64,000 nt of DNA, from assembly GCF_002968575.1 (NCBI RefSeq), contig NZ_PVBM01000004.1:62001-126000 (forward strand), read 5' to 3'. Under the pieces are notes generated by a model, which was given only the letters and a program-made list of their open reading frames with translations, was not told where the DNA came from and did no database searches. Positions within the stretch are counted from its first letter, which is position 1. Each line of letters opens with the position of its first letter. Made by a program: the position numbers and the translations under genes. Positions 9,212 through 17,149 of this stretch are shown here, one piece after another. This DNA comes from Neorhizobium huautlense (GTDB lineage: Bacteria; Pseudomonadota; Alphaproteobacteria; Rhizobiales; Rhizobiaceae).

Positions 9212-10441
9212 ATGCTCGCATCCGAACCGACTAAAGACCGTACAGAGGGCGACCGCATCGACCGGCTGATCGCTGAACACCGCCCCGGCCATGGCCTCGC
9301 CCGCCCCTTCTATCACGATCCTGACATCTTCGAACGGGACATGGCGCGGGTCTTCTTCCGCCACTGGCACTGCCTGGCGCATGAAAGCGTTATCCCCAAC
9401 CTCCACGATTTCGAACTCTTCAAGCTCGGCGCCGAACAGGTGATCCTGACCCGCGCCGGCGATGGGACAGTGCATGCGATGCTGAATGTCTGCCGTCATC
9501 GCGGCGCCGAGGTTTGCACGCAGGAAAGGGGCAATGCCAAGGCTTTCGTTTGTCCTTACCACGCCTGGACCTTCGCGAATGACGGCCGGCTAAAGGCAGC
9601 CCGGCTGATGCCGAAGGATTTCAAGCGTGAAGACCACGGGCTGAAAAAGCTCCACGTTCGCGTGGTCGAAGGCCTCGTCTTTATCTCGTTTGCGGAAAAC
9701 CCGCTGGATTTCTCCGCGGTGGAAAATCTGCTGCGCGCCACCTGCGGCCAATATGGCTGGGCTTCGGCCAAAGTCGCATATCGCCAGAGCTATCCGCTGA
9801 ATGCGAACTGGAAGCTCGCCGTCGAAAACTACGTCGAATGTTATCACTGTGGCCCGGCACATCCCGAATATTCCGAAACCCATGCGCTGGAACAGCCGCT
9901 GCATATGATCGAAGAGCTGAACGCGAAGATGGAAGAGCGTACCTGCGCTTTGGGCATCGAGGTCGGTTCCGGCAATCACTGGGAGACCTCACGGGAAGGC
10001 CGGGAGGCGATCCATGCCTTCCGATATGCGCTTTATGACGGGGTGAAGACCGGCAGCAGGGACGGCCAGCCGCTCGCTCCGTTGATGGGCCGCTTCTCCG
10101 ATTTCGACGGCGGCGTCACCTCCATCCATCTCGGCGGCACCAGCTTCCTTGTCTGTTATGCCGACCACGGCATGATCTACCGCTTCATCCCGAAGACGGT
10201 CGACACCTGCGAGATGGAGCTGATCTGGCTGGTGGATGCCGGGGCCGAGGAAGGCCGCGACTACGATCTCGAAAAACTCACCTGGCTCTGGACGGTAACG
10301 ACCGACGAGGACAAGGCGATCATCGAGCACACCGCCCGCGGCGTGGTCTCGCGTTTCTTCGTGCCCGGCCCGATCGCCCCTATGGAACAGAACGAATTGC
10401 GCTATATCGGCTGGTATCTGGACGAGATCAGCCGGGCGTGA
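9212..10441 (+). CDS. Rieske non-heme iron oxygenase, alpha subunit
   Basis: A 409-residue ring-hydroxylating-type oxygenase. The Rieske 2Fe-2S site is Cys94-x-His96 and Cys114-x2-His117. The catalytic domain holds His212 and His217 of the mononuclear iron site (ENYVECYHCGPAH). In this family members such as GbcA (glycine betaine) and Stc2 (stachydrine) remove N-methyl groups and release formaldehyde. With two demethylating flavoproteins just upstream, demethylation of a quaternary amine, possibly glycine betaine, is the best inference. No ferredoxin reductase gene (GbcB type) is nearby, so the electron donor must be elsewhere. AAGGAG precedes the ATG by 8 bases. Confidence 0.9.
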   Translation: MLASEPTKDRTEGDRIDRLIAEHRPGHGLARPFYHDPDIFERDMARVFFRHWHCLAHESVIPNLHDFELFKLGAEQVILTRAGDGTVHAMLNVCRHRGAEVCTQERGNAKAFVCPYHAWTFANDGRLKAARLMPKDFKREDHGLKKLHVRVVEGLVFISFAENPLDFSAVENLLRATCGQYGWASAKVAYRQSYPLNANWKLAVENYVECYHCGPAHPEYSETHALEQPLHMIEELNAKMEERTCALGIEVGSGNHWETSREGREAIHAFRYALYDGVKTGSRDGQPLAPLMGRFSDFDGGVTSIHLGGTSFLVCYADHGMIYRFIPKTVDTCEMELIWLVDAGAEEGRDYDLEKLTWLWTVTTDEDKAIIEHTARGVVSRFFVPGPIAPMEQNELRYIGWYLDEISRA

Positions 10442-10448
10442 GGCACAG

Positions 10449-10850
10449 ATGAAGAGATTGTCGGGCGAGTGCTTTTGCGGCGCGGTGGCATATGCTGTCG
10501 AGGATGCCTTTGTCTACGCCGCCATCTGCCATTGTTCGAATTGCCGCCGCACCACCGGCTCGGCCTTCAAGCCGTTCGCAGGAATCCCGCGCGAAAAACT
10601 TGCGCTGACCAAGGGCGCCGATAGCCTGCTGATCTATGGCGGCCCGGACAATCACGATGCCCATTGCCGCGCCTGCGGTTCGCTTCTTTATTCGCTGGTA
10701 CGCGAGGCGGCGTGGGTGCATGTGGCGATGGGAACGCTCGTGGATGCGCCAACCATCCGACCGACACATCATATCTTCGTCGGCTCTAAGGCGCCGTGGT
10801 ACGAGATCACCGACGACCTGCCGCAATATGAGGGGCACAAGAGCGCCTAG
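10449..10850 (+). CDS. GFA-family (glutathione-dependent formaldehyde-activating-like) zinc protein
   Basis: A 133-residue Mss4-like fold protein with the full zinc ligand set of the GFA family: Cys8-x-Cys10, Cys27-x-Cys29-x2-Cys32 and Cys73-x2-Cys76. Family members are proposed to speed formation of S-hydroxymethylglutathione from formaldehyde and glutathione, though that activity is disputed. It lies 7 bases after the Rieske gene. Since the three upstream enzymes can all generate formaldehyde, a handling role is reasonable but unproven. Its stop overlaps the convergent GNAT stop in the tetranucleotide CTAG at 10847-10850. Confidence 0.9.
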   Translation: MKRLSGECFCGAVAYAVEDAFVYAAICHCSNCRRTTGSAFKPFAGIPREKLALTKGADSLLIYGGPDNHDAHCRACGSLLYSLVREAAWVHVAMGTLVDAPTIRPTHHIFVGSKAPWYEITDDLPQYEGHKSA

Positions 10851-11263
10851 GCCTTGGCCGCCAGCACCTTCAGCCTTTCGCCTTCGAGGCGGTAGAAAAC
10901 GCGGTCTTCCTTCCGGTCGCCGCCGAGTTCGTCATAGAAGCGCAGCAGCCTTTCGTTGGAGCGCGCCGCGGTCCAGTCGATCCGGCCGAAGCCGCGCTCG
11001 GCATTGGCGACGTAGAGGTCTTTCAAAAAGAAACCGGGCTTCAGGCCCGGGCCGGGATAACTGGCGCCGAAAGCGGCCATGCCGACGATGCGGTCAGTCT
11101 TCGCCAGCAGGATTTCGGAAGCTTGCGGGCGGCTGCGGATGCCTTCCAGCACAGCCTCGTGCGGCGGGCAGAAGACGCCGTAATAGGCCTGCATTTCCTC
11201 AAGCAGCGAGGCGAGATCTTCCGCATCCGCCAGTTCGAAAAAGCCTATATCCAAATCTGTCAT
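10847..11263 (-). CDS. GNAT-fold acetyltransferase, probably internally deleted
   Basis: A 138-residue protein with a recognisable GNAT N-terminal half (FFELADAEDLASLLEEM, FFLKDLYV at about 78-85) and C-terminal half (RIDWTAARSNERLLRFYDELG). In relatives these are joined by a stretch with the R/Q-x-x-G-x-G/A acetyl-CoA pyrophosphate loop and the following helix. Here VANAERG runs straight into FGRIDW, so the loop appears to be missing. The reading frame is intact. The gene may be a decaying or repurposed acetyltransferase. The loss is inferred from family knowledge, not from an alignment. Confidence 0.75.
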   Translation of the reverse strand: MTDLDIGFFELADAEDLASLLEEMQAYYGVFCPPHEAVLEGIRSRPQASEILLAKTDRIVGMAAFGASYPGPGLKPGFFLKDLYVANAERGFGRIDWTAARSNERLLRFYDELGGDRKEDRVFYRLEGERLKVLAAKA

Positions 11264-11383
11264 CCCAATGAAGCTGCCAGGCCGAAACCGCCAAGCCTAG
11301 CCCCGAATTTTTTCACGAGTGTTGCGGCCGGTGTTGACTTCTTCCTCTCCATGAACAGAATGGGAACATCAAAAGGGACTGAC

Positions 11384-11620
11384 ATGTCAAAATCGGAAAA
11401 GTTCATCGTCCTGCCATTCAAGAAGGTACGGGGAAACATCGCGCCGGGCGAGATGCGGGCAGCCTCCAACGCCGCTTCCGCGGAGAAGATCGCCCGCGCC
11501 ATGGCCGAACGCTTTGTCGGCGTGGCCGCCTATTCCGTTCAGGTGGACATGGAAAGCGGCGACATGTCGGACCCGAAAGTCTTGTGGCAAGCGGGCGAAA
11601 TCGCCGACATCGCGGCGTAA
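11384..11620 (+). CDS. small conserved-type hypothetical protein
   Basis: A 78-residue soluble, mixed-charge protein (MSKSEKFIVLPFKKVRGN start). It contains an Ala-rich helical centre (ASNAASAEKIARAMAER) and an acidic end. AGGGA lies 6 bases before the ATG at 11384; in-frame ATGs at 11352 and 11361 are possible but lack a site. It ends 3 bases before the convergent crotonase stop. I do not recognise a family. No signal peptide, cysteine or membrane segment is present. The frame and ribosome binding site make it likely to be real. Confidence 0.6.
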   Translation: MSKSEKFIVLPFKKVRGNIAPGEMRAASNAASAEKIARAMAERFVGVAAYSVQVDMESGDMSDPKVLWQAGEIADIAA

Positions 11621-11623
11621 CGG

Positions 11624-12409
11624 CTATTTCCCCTTCCAGACCGGATCCCGCTTTTCCGCGAAGGCACGTGCGCCTTCGAGCTGGTCTTCGCTGGAATAGA
11701 GCAGGTCGACCGTCTTGAGCTGACGGCGGGTGATGCGGTTCATGGTCGTCTGGAATCTTTCGCCTTCCGCCTCCCGCACCACTTCCTTGATCGCCGCATA
11801 GACGAGCGGCGGGCCGTTTTCGAGCAGCCGCGCCAGGTCCCAGGCGCGTGCCATCAGCCTGTCCGCCGGCAGGATTTCGTTGACGAAACCCCAGCGATGC
11901 GCCTCCTGCACGTCGAGCCACCGGCCGGTGAACAGCATATCCATGGCGATGTGATAGGGAATGCGTTTCGGCAGCTTGATCGAGGCGGCATCCGCCACCG
12001 TTCCTGAACGGATTTCCGGGAGGGCGAATGTGGCGTGTTCGGCGGCAAGGATGAGATCGGTCGACAGGGCGATTTCCAGCCCGCCGCCGCAGCAGATGCC
12101 GTTGACGGCCGCGATGATCGGCTTGTTGAGGTCGCGCAGCTCCTGCATGCCGCCAAAACCGCCCACGCCGTAATCACCGTCAACCGCGTCTCCGGCCGCT
12201 GCCGCCTTCAGATCCCAGCCGGGGCAGAAGAACTTTTCGCCGGCCCCGGTGATGATTGCGACACGCAGCGCGTCGTCGTCGCGAAAATCGCGAAAGATCT
12301 CGCCCATGATGCGCGAGGTCTTGAGGTCGATGGCGTTCGCCTTCGGCCGGTCGATGGTGACTTCCAGAATGCCGCCATCGCGGCGGGTCTTGATGGGTCG
12401 ATCGGTCAC
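11624..12409 (-). CDS. caiD: crotonase-family enoyl-CoA hydratase, CaiD-like
   Basis: A 261-residue crotonase. The oxyanion-hole segments are visible (AGEKFFCPGWDL and NGICCGGGLEIAL), and both catalytic Glu positions are kept (Glu112, Glu132 in ALPEI). In its operon it would hydrate crotonobetainyl-CoA to L-carnitinyl-CoA, linking gamma-butyrobetaine oxidation to carnitine. It is the last gene of the five-gene minus-strand operon, and its start overlaps the upstream synthetase stop as ATGA. The CaiD assignment rests on sequence type plus neighbours; a generic enoyl-CoA hydratase role cannot be excluded. Confidence 0.85.
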   Translation of the reverse strand: MTDRPIKTRRDGGILEVTIDRPKANAIDLKTSRIMGEIFRDFRDDDALRVAIITGAGEKFFCPGWDLKAAAAGDAVDGDYGVGGFGGMQELRDLNKPIIAAVNGICCGGGLEIALSTDLILAAEHATFALPEIRSGTVADAASIKLPKRIPYHIAMDMLFTGRWLDVQEAHRWGFVNEILPADRLMARAWDLARLLENGPPLVYAAIKEVVREAEGERFQTTMNRITRRQLKTVDLLYSSEDQLEGARAFAEKRDPVWKGK

Positions 12410-14469
12410 GATATCCTCCTTCTCACCAGCGCATCTACCGCCACGACACCCTCGCCTTCCGGCAGCACTAGGACCGGGTTGATGTCCAGTTCATCGATAT
12501 CTGCCGCGTTGGCAACAAGATAGGCCGCAACCGCTGCGACCGCCTGCTCGAGCGCTGCGATATCGCCCTTCGGTGCGCCGCGATAACCATCGAGCAGCCT
12601 CTTCACCTTCAGACCGGATATCGCGGCCGAAATCGCCTCCAGAGAGGCCGGCAGGGTGAGCAGCGCGGAATCGTCCAGAAGCTCGACCAGGATGCCTCCG
12701 GCGCCGACGGTCATCACCAGGCCCGCCACCGGATCGCGCATCGCGCCGATGATGATCTCCGCCACCGGCCGGCCGGCCATCTTCTCGACCAGATAACCGT
12801 TCGCGGTGCCGGCCATTGCACGTGCGGCGGCAACGACTTCCTCGGCAGTCCGGAGATTGAGCTTCACGGCACCGGCCTCGGTTTTGTGGGCAATCCCGCG
12901 GCCCTTCAGCGCCACTGGAAAGCCGAGTTTTTCCGCCGCCGGTCCGGTATCCTCGGGTTCGATCTCCACCAGCCCTTCCGGCACCGGCAGGCCGAAGGCG
13001 GAAAGCTCGCGTTTGGCTTCGTCCTCGTTGAGCGTCACGATTTCCGCTGAGCCGGTCGCGGTCCTGAGAAGCGGCTCGGGCGCCGGGCCTTTCCAGGCCG
13101 CGCCGATGAAGGCCGCGGTCTCGGCGGCGGCGAGCGCTTCCTCGATGCCGTAAAAAGGCACGAGGCCATCGCGCATCAATTGCTCGGCCACCATTTCCGG
13201 CAGGTTTTCTGCCATGCTAGAAACGATGCCGGCATTGGCGCCGGTTGCCGTGCGCGCTGCAACGACCGAGTTGACTGTTGTCAACCAGTCGGTCGCGTCG
13301 CAGCGGTCGAGGCGGGGGAAATCGAGCACGACGAGGTTCAGCGCGTAACCGCCCTGCATCATGGCGGTGAAGGCGGCCGTCTGCTTCTCGCCGTTGCCCC
13401 AGACGAAGGTATGGTAGTCGAGCGGATTGGCGAGCGTCACCATCGGGCCGAGCGTTTCGCGCAGCGGCTTCAACTGCTCTTCCCTGAGCGGCCGATAGGA
13501 AATCATCCGCTTCACGCCGGCATCGGCCATCAGCGAAGCCTCGCCGCCGGAACAGCTCATGGAGGAAATGTCGGCATTTTCCAGCGGGCCGTAAAGATGC
13601 AGCAGTTTCAGGGTTTCCAGGAGTTCCGGCAGGGTCCCGACGCGGCCGATGCCGACGCGCTCCAGCAGCGCGGAGGAGACACGGTCGTTGCCGGCCAGCG
13701 AAGCAGTGTGCGAGACGGTGGCGAGCTGCGCGGCTTCCGATTTTCCGACCTTCAGCATGGCGACCGGCTTTTTCAAGCGGCGAGAAAGATCGGCCAGCCG
13801 CTCCAGGGTTTCAAGACTGTCGAAACCCTCCACATGCAGGCCAATCGCCGTGACGCGGGGATCCTGGATGACTGTGCACGCGAGTTCTGCAAGCCCCGTC
13901 TGAGCCTGATTGCCGGCAGTCATCAGATAGGCGAGCGGCAAACCGCGTTGCTGCATGGAAATATTGCAGGCAATGTTGGAGGATTGCGTCAGCACAGCCA
14001 CGCCCCGGTCCACCCGCAGCATGCCGTGCTGATCCGGCCACAGCAGCGCGCCATCCAGCATGTTGATGAAGCCATAGCAGTTCGGCCCGAGAATTGGCAT
14101 GTCGCCGGCCGCCCCGACCAGCGCCCATTGCAGTTCGTCACCATCCCCAAGCTCACTTGCTGCTTCCCGGAAACCGGAAGCGTAACATACGGCCCCGCCT
14201 GCCCCGCGGGCGGAGAGCTCGCGGATGATCTCGATCGTAAGCTGCCGGTTGACGCCGACGAAGGAGGCGTCGGGTGCGGCGGGCAGATCGGCTACCGTGC
14301 GATAGCATTTGCGGCCAAGTATTTCGTCGGTTTTCGGATGGACGGGCCAGATTTCGCCCGCAAAACCCATCTTGTCGCATTGCTCGATGACACGCCGGGC
14401 CTCCTTGCCACCGAACACGGCAATGGTCTTCGGGCGGGTCAGGCGTTCGAGGGAGCGGGGCATCCTCAA
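12406..14469 (-). CDS. NDP-forming acyl-CoA synthetase (acetate--CoA ligase family)
   Basis: A 687-residue fused-type enzyme: CoA-binding domain (about 10-135), succinyl-CoA-ligase-like domains with the phosphohistidine loop at His254 (TVSHTASLAG), and a C-terminal ATP-grasp domain (about 470-685). It activates a carboxylate as its CoA thioester. Placed between a caiA-like dehydrogenase and a caiD-like hydratase, and overlapping both by ATGA, it is the likely betaine:CoA ligase that charges gamma-butyrobetaine or carnitine, doing the job of the AMP-forming CaiC in enterobacteria. That substrate is an inference from context. Confidence 0.85.
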   Translation of the reverse strand: MRMPRSLERLTRPKTIAVFGGKEARRVIEQCDKMGFAGEIWPVHPKTDEILGRKCYRTVADLPAAPDASFVGVNRQLTIEIIRELSARGAGGAVCYASGFREAASELGDGDELQWALVGAAGDMPILGPNCYGFINMLDGALLWPDQHGMLRVDRGVAVLTQSSNIACNISMQQRGLPLAYLMTAGNQAQTGLAELACTVIQDPRVTAIGLHVEGFDSLETLERLADLSRRLKKPVAMLKVGKSEAAQLATVSHTASLAGNDRVSSALLERVGIGRVGTLPELLETLKLLHLYGPLENADISSMSCSGGEASLMADAGVKRMISYRPLREEQLKPLRETLGPMVTLANPLDYHTFVWGNGEKQTAAFTAMMQGGYALNLVVLDFPRLDRCDATDWLTTVNSVVAARTATGANAGIVSSMAENLPEMVAEQLMRDGLVPFYGIEEALAAAETAAFIGAAWKGPAPEPLLRTATGSAEIVTLNEDEAKRELSAFGLPVPEGLVEIEPEDTGPAAEKLGFPVALKGRGIAHKTEAGAVKLNLRTAEEVVAAARAMAGTANGYLVEKMAGRPVAEIIIGAMRDPVAGLVMTVGAGGILVELLDDSALLTLPASLEAISAAISGLKVKRLLDGYRGAPKGDIAALEQAVAAVAAYLVANAADIDELDINPVLVLPEGEGVVAVDALVRRRIS

Positions 14470-15626
14470 GCCCCCAGCGGCCGCAAAAGATCGCGGCTGA
14501 TGATGTGCCTTTGAATTTCCGACGTGCCGTCCCAGATGCGCTCCACTCGCGCATCCCGCCAGAACCGCGCCAGCGGCAGGTCGTCCATCAGCCCCATGCC
14601 GCCGAAGATCTGGATGGCTTCATCTGTGACTCGCGCCAGCATTTCGGTCGCGAAAACCTTGGCCGAAGCGATCTCGCGGTTCGACGGCAGACCTTGGTCA
14701 AGCCGCCAGGCGGCCGACAACGTCAGGAGGTCGGCGGCGTCAATCTCGGTGATCATGTCGGCAAGCTTGAAGGAAACGCCCTGGTTGGCGCCGATCGGCT
14801 TGCCGAATTGTTTTCGCTCGGCGGCGTAGTTCAAAGCATAGTCGAAAGCTCGTCGCGCCCGGCCGACGGAAGTAGCGGCGACGGTGAGGCGCGTGGCGTA
14901 GAGCCAGTCGTTGGCGATATCGAAACCCTTATGTACCTCGCCGAGGATCTGTGCCGACGGAAGGCGGCATTCGTCGAAGGTCAGGATGCAGTTCTGGTAA
15001 CCGCGATGCGAGACGGAGTTGTAACCCTCGCGGATTTCGAACCCAGGCGTGCCGCGATCGACGAGGAAGCAGGTGATTAGCTTCTTTGGCCCACGCGGCG
15101 TTTCCTCCTCGCCGGTCGCGATAAAGACGATGACGAAATCGGCGATATTGGCGTGGGAGATGAAATGTTTCGTGCCGTTGACGACCCAATCGCCGCCGTC
15201 CTTCCGCGCGAAACATTTCATGCCGCGTACGTCTGAGCCGGCATCGGGCTCGGTCATGGCAAGCGCATCGAACTTTTCGCCCTTCACCGCCGGAAAAAGG
15301 TATCTTTCGCGCTGTTCGGCATTGCAGGCCATCAGGATGCCGGAGGGGCGGCCGAAGAAGACGGTGAGCGCCATCGAGCCGCGGCCGAGCTCGCGCTCCA
15401 CCAGCGTGAAGGAGGTGTGGTCGAGGCCTGCGCCGCCCACCTCTTCCGGGAAATTGCAGCCGAAGAAGCCGATCTCACGGCATTTGCGGGCAATCTCCTG
15501 GCCGAGCTCGGGCGGCACAATGCCTGTGCGCTCCACCTCGTTTTCGTGCGGATAGATTTCCGTCTCGACGAAATCGCGGACGGTCTTGACGATCATCTCC
15601 TGCTCGTCGGTCAATCCGAAGTTCAT
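14466..15626 (-). CDS. acyl-CoA dehydrogenase, probable gamma-butyrobetainyl-CoA dehydrogenase
   Basis: A 386-residue flavoprotein of the acyl-CoA dehydrogenase family: N-terminal helices, the MTEPDAGSDVRG FAD/substrate segment near 118-130, and the C-terminal helical domain with RKQFGKPI and the closing GTSEIQR motif. In this operon it would oxidise gamma-butyrobetainyl-CoA to crotonobetainyl-CoA, the counterpart of CaiA run oxidatively. At the usual catalytic Glu position of medium-chain enzymes (EGT) it reads WDGT, an Asp, so the base is either Asp or lies elsewhere as in other subfamilies. Overlaps the synthetase start by ATGA. Confidence 0.85.
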   Translation of the reverse strand: MNFGLTDEQEMIVKTVRDFVETEIYPHENEVERTGIVPPELGQEIARKCREIGFFGCNFPEEVGGAGLDHTSFTLVERELGRGSMALTVFFGRPSGILMACNAEQRERYLFPAVKGEKFDALAMTEPDAGSDVRGMKCFARKDGGDWVVNGTKHFISHANIADFVIVFIATGEEETPRGPKKLITCFLVDRGTPGFEIREGYNSVSHRGYQNCILTFDECRLPSAQILGEVHKGFDIANDWLYATRLTVAATSVGRARRAFDYALNYAAERKQFGKPIGANQGVSFKLADMITEIDAADLLTLSAAWRLDQGLPSNREIASAKVFATEMLARVTDEAIQIFGGMGLMDDLPLARFWRDARVERIWDGTSEIQRHIISRDLLRPLGA

Positions 15627-15653
15627 ATATTCCCTCCCCTCGCCGGCTTTCGA

Positions 15654-17144
15654 TCAGCGCTTCTGCCCCACGGACCGCCCAGCCCCTTCCGGCGCGGGTA
15701 AGTCCGCATGCGCATCGATCAGCGGCTGCAGCCTGCCCATCACCTCCGCCCCCGGCGCCACGGCTTTGCCCTCGGCCGAGGTGACATGCAGCATCAGGTG
15801 TTCACAGGTCGCAAGCAGCACGCCATCCGAGGCACGGGTGAGAGACATAAAGCTCTGCAGCTTCTTGCCATCGGATGAGGGCAATATCTGTGCGGTGACC
15901 TTGAGGAGATCGCCGAGCTTGGCTTCGTCAAGCAGCCGCGTGTGGGTCTCTACCGTGTAATAGCTGTTGCCGGCCGCGACATAATCCATATCGACGCCGA
16001 TCAGGCGGAGCAGTGCGTCGCTGGCATCGGCGAAGCATTGCGCGTAACGGAACTCGGTCATGTGACCATTGTAATCGATCCAGGACGGATGAACCTTGAT
16101 CTGCAGGAGGTCGAGCGGCTCCTTGCTGAGCTTGGCCGCAGGTTTCGGCGAATTTTTCCAGAGATGTTTTTCAAATTCGGCGAGGATTTTGCCAGCGCCC
16201 CAACCGCGCCCTGCATCCCCGCTCTTCAGCGCCTGCATGATGCCGACGAGGTTTTCGTCGCGGATGCGTTCCAGTTCGCGAATACCACGGGCGCCGGATT
16301 GGGCGTCGGACTGGGCCGCGATCTTGTCCACCAGCGCATCATCGAGATCGACGACATCGGTGAGCTTCGTCCAGGGCCAGGAAAGGCAGGGGCCGAACTG
16401 CGCGAGGAAGTGGCGCATGCCCGCCTCTCCGCCGGCAATGCGATAGGTCTCGAACATGCCCATCTGCGCCCAGCGCATGCCGAAGGAATAGCGGATCACG
16501 TCGTCCAGCGTTTCCGTGTCGCAGATGTCGTCGTGGATCAGCCACAGGCCCTCGCGCCACACGGCTTCCAGCAGACGATCGCCGACGAACGCCTCGATCT
16601 CCTTTTTGATGATGACCCCCTTCATGCCGATCGGGGCGAGCTTTTCCTGTGCCGCCTTCAACGTTTCGGCGGCAGTCTTTTGACCGCCGACCAATTCGGC
16701 GAGCGGCAGCAGATAGACGGGGTTGTAGGGATGGGCGACGAACATGCGCTCCGGATATCTCATGTCGCGCTGGAGATCCGTCGGCATCAGGCCGGAGGTC
16801 GAGGAGCCTATCAGCGCCTTGGGGTCAGCGGCCGCGTCGATCTGAGTGATGACGTTGCGCTTCAGTTCCAGCCGCTCGGGCACGCTTTCCTGAATCCAGT
16901 CGGCGCCTCTTACGGCCTCTTCGACCGTCTGGCAGAAAGTAATTTTCCCTTGCGGCGGCAACGGCGCCATGGTGAGCATGGCATAGGCGCGTTCGGCATT
17001 GGCGAGCACTTCCCCGACAATGCGTTCGGCCTCCGGATGCGGGTCGAACATGTTGACGTCTATGCCGGCGAGCACGAAACGGGCGGCCCAGGCTCCGCCG
17101 ATGACGCCGCCGCCGATGCAGGCTGCTTTTCCTATCTTGCTCAT
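15654..17144 (-). CDS. cdhA: L-carnitine 3-dehydrogenase fused to betainyl-CoA thioesterase
   Basis: A 496-residue fusion. Residues about 4-255 are a 3-hydroxyacyl-CoA-dehydrogenase-like NAD domain (CIGGGVIGGAWAARF Rossmann start, VAHPYNPVYLLPL active-site stretch). Residues about 340-480 are a hot-dog thioesterase (HPSWIDYNGHMTEFRYAQ). The first part oxidises L-carnitine to 3-dehydrocarnitine; the second fits betainyl-CoA hydrolysis, the role of separate CdhB in Pseudomonas. The ATG at 17144 is listed; a GTG at 17153 overlapping the upstream stop as GTGA is an alternative. The fused arrangement is known from rhizobia. Confidence 0.92.
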   Translation of the reverse strand: MSKIGKAACIGGGVIGGAWAARFVLAGIDVNMFDPHPEAERIVGEVLANAERAYAMLTMAPLPPQGKITFCQTVEEAVRGADWIQESVPERLELKRNVITQIDAAADPKALIGSSTSGLMPTDLQRDMRYPERMFVAHPYNPVYLLPLAELVGGQKTAAETLKAAQEKLAPIGMKGVIIKKEIEAFVGDRLLEAVWREGLWLIHDDICDTETLDDVIRYSFGMRWAQMGMFETYRIAGGEAGMRHFLAQFGPCLSWPWTKLTDVVDLDDALVDKIAAQSDAQSGARGIRELERIRDENLVGIMQALKSGDAGRGWGAGKILAEFEKHLWKNSPKPAAKLSKEPLDLLQIKVHPSWIDYNGHMTEFRYAQCFADASDALLRLIGVDMDYVAAGNSYYTVETHTRLLDEAKLGDLLKVTAQILPSSDGKKLQSFMSLTRASDGVLLATCEHLMLHVTSAEGKAVAPGAEVMGRLQPLIDAHADLPAPEGAGRSVGQKR

Positions 17145-17149
17145 GGCGA

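Noticed and set aside
11352..11383. Earlier starts for the 78-residue gene
   Set aside because: No ribosome binding site precedes them, while 11384 has AGGGA at good spacing.
13180..14514. A 444-codon plus-strand frame opposite the acyl-CoA synthetase
   Set aside because: Antisense shadow; composition (His, Arg, Gly rich) is typical of such frames.
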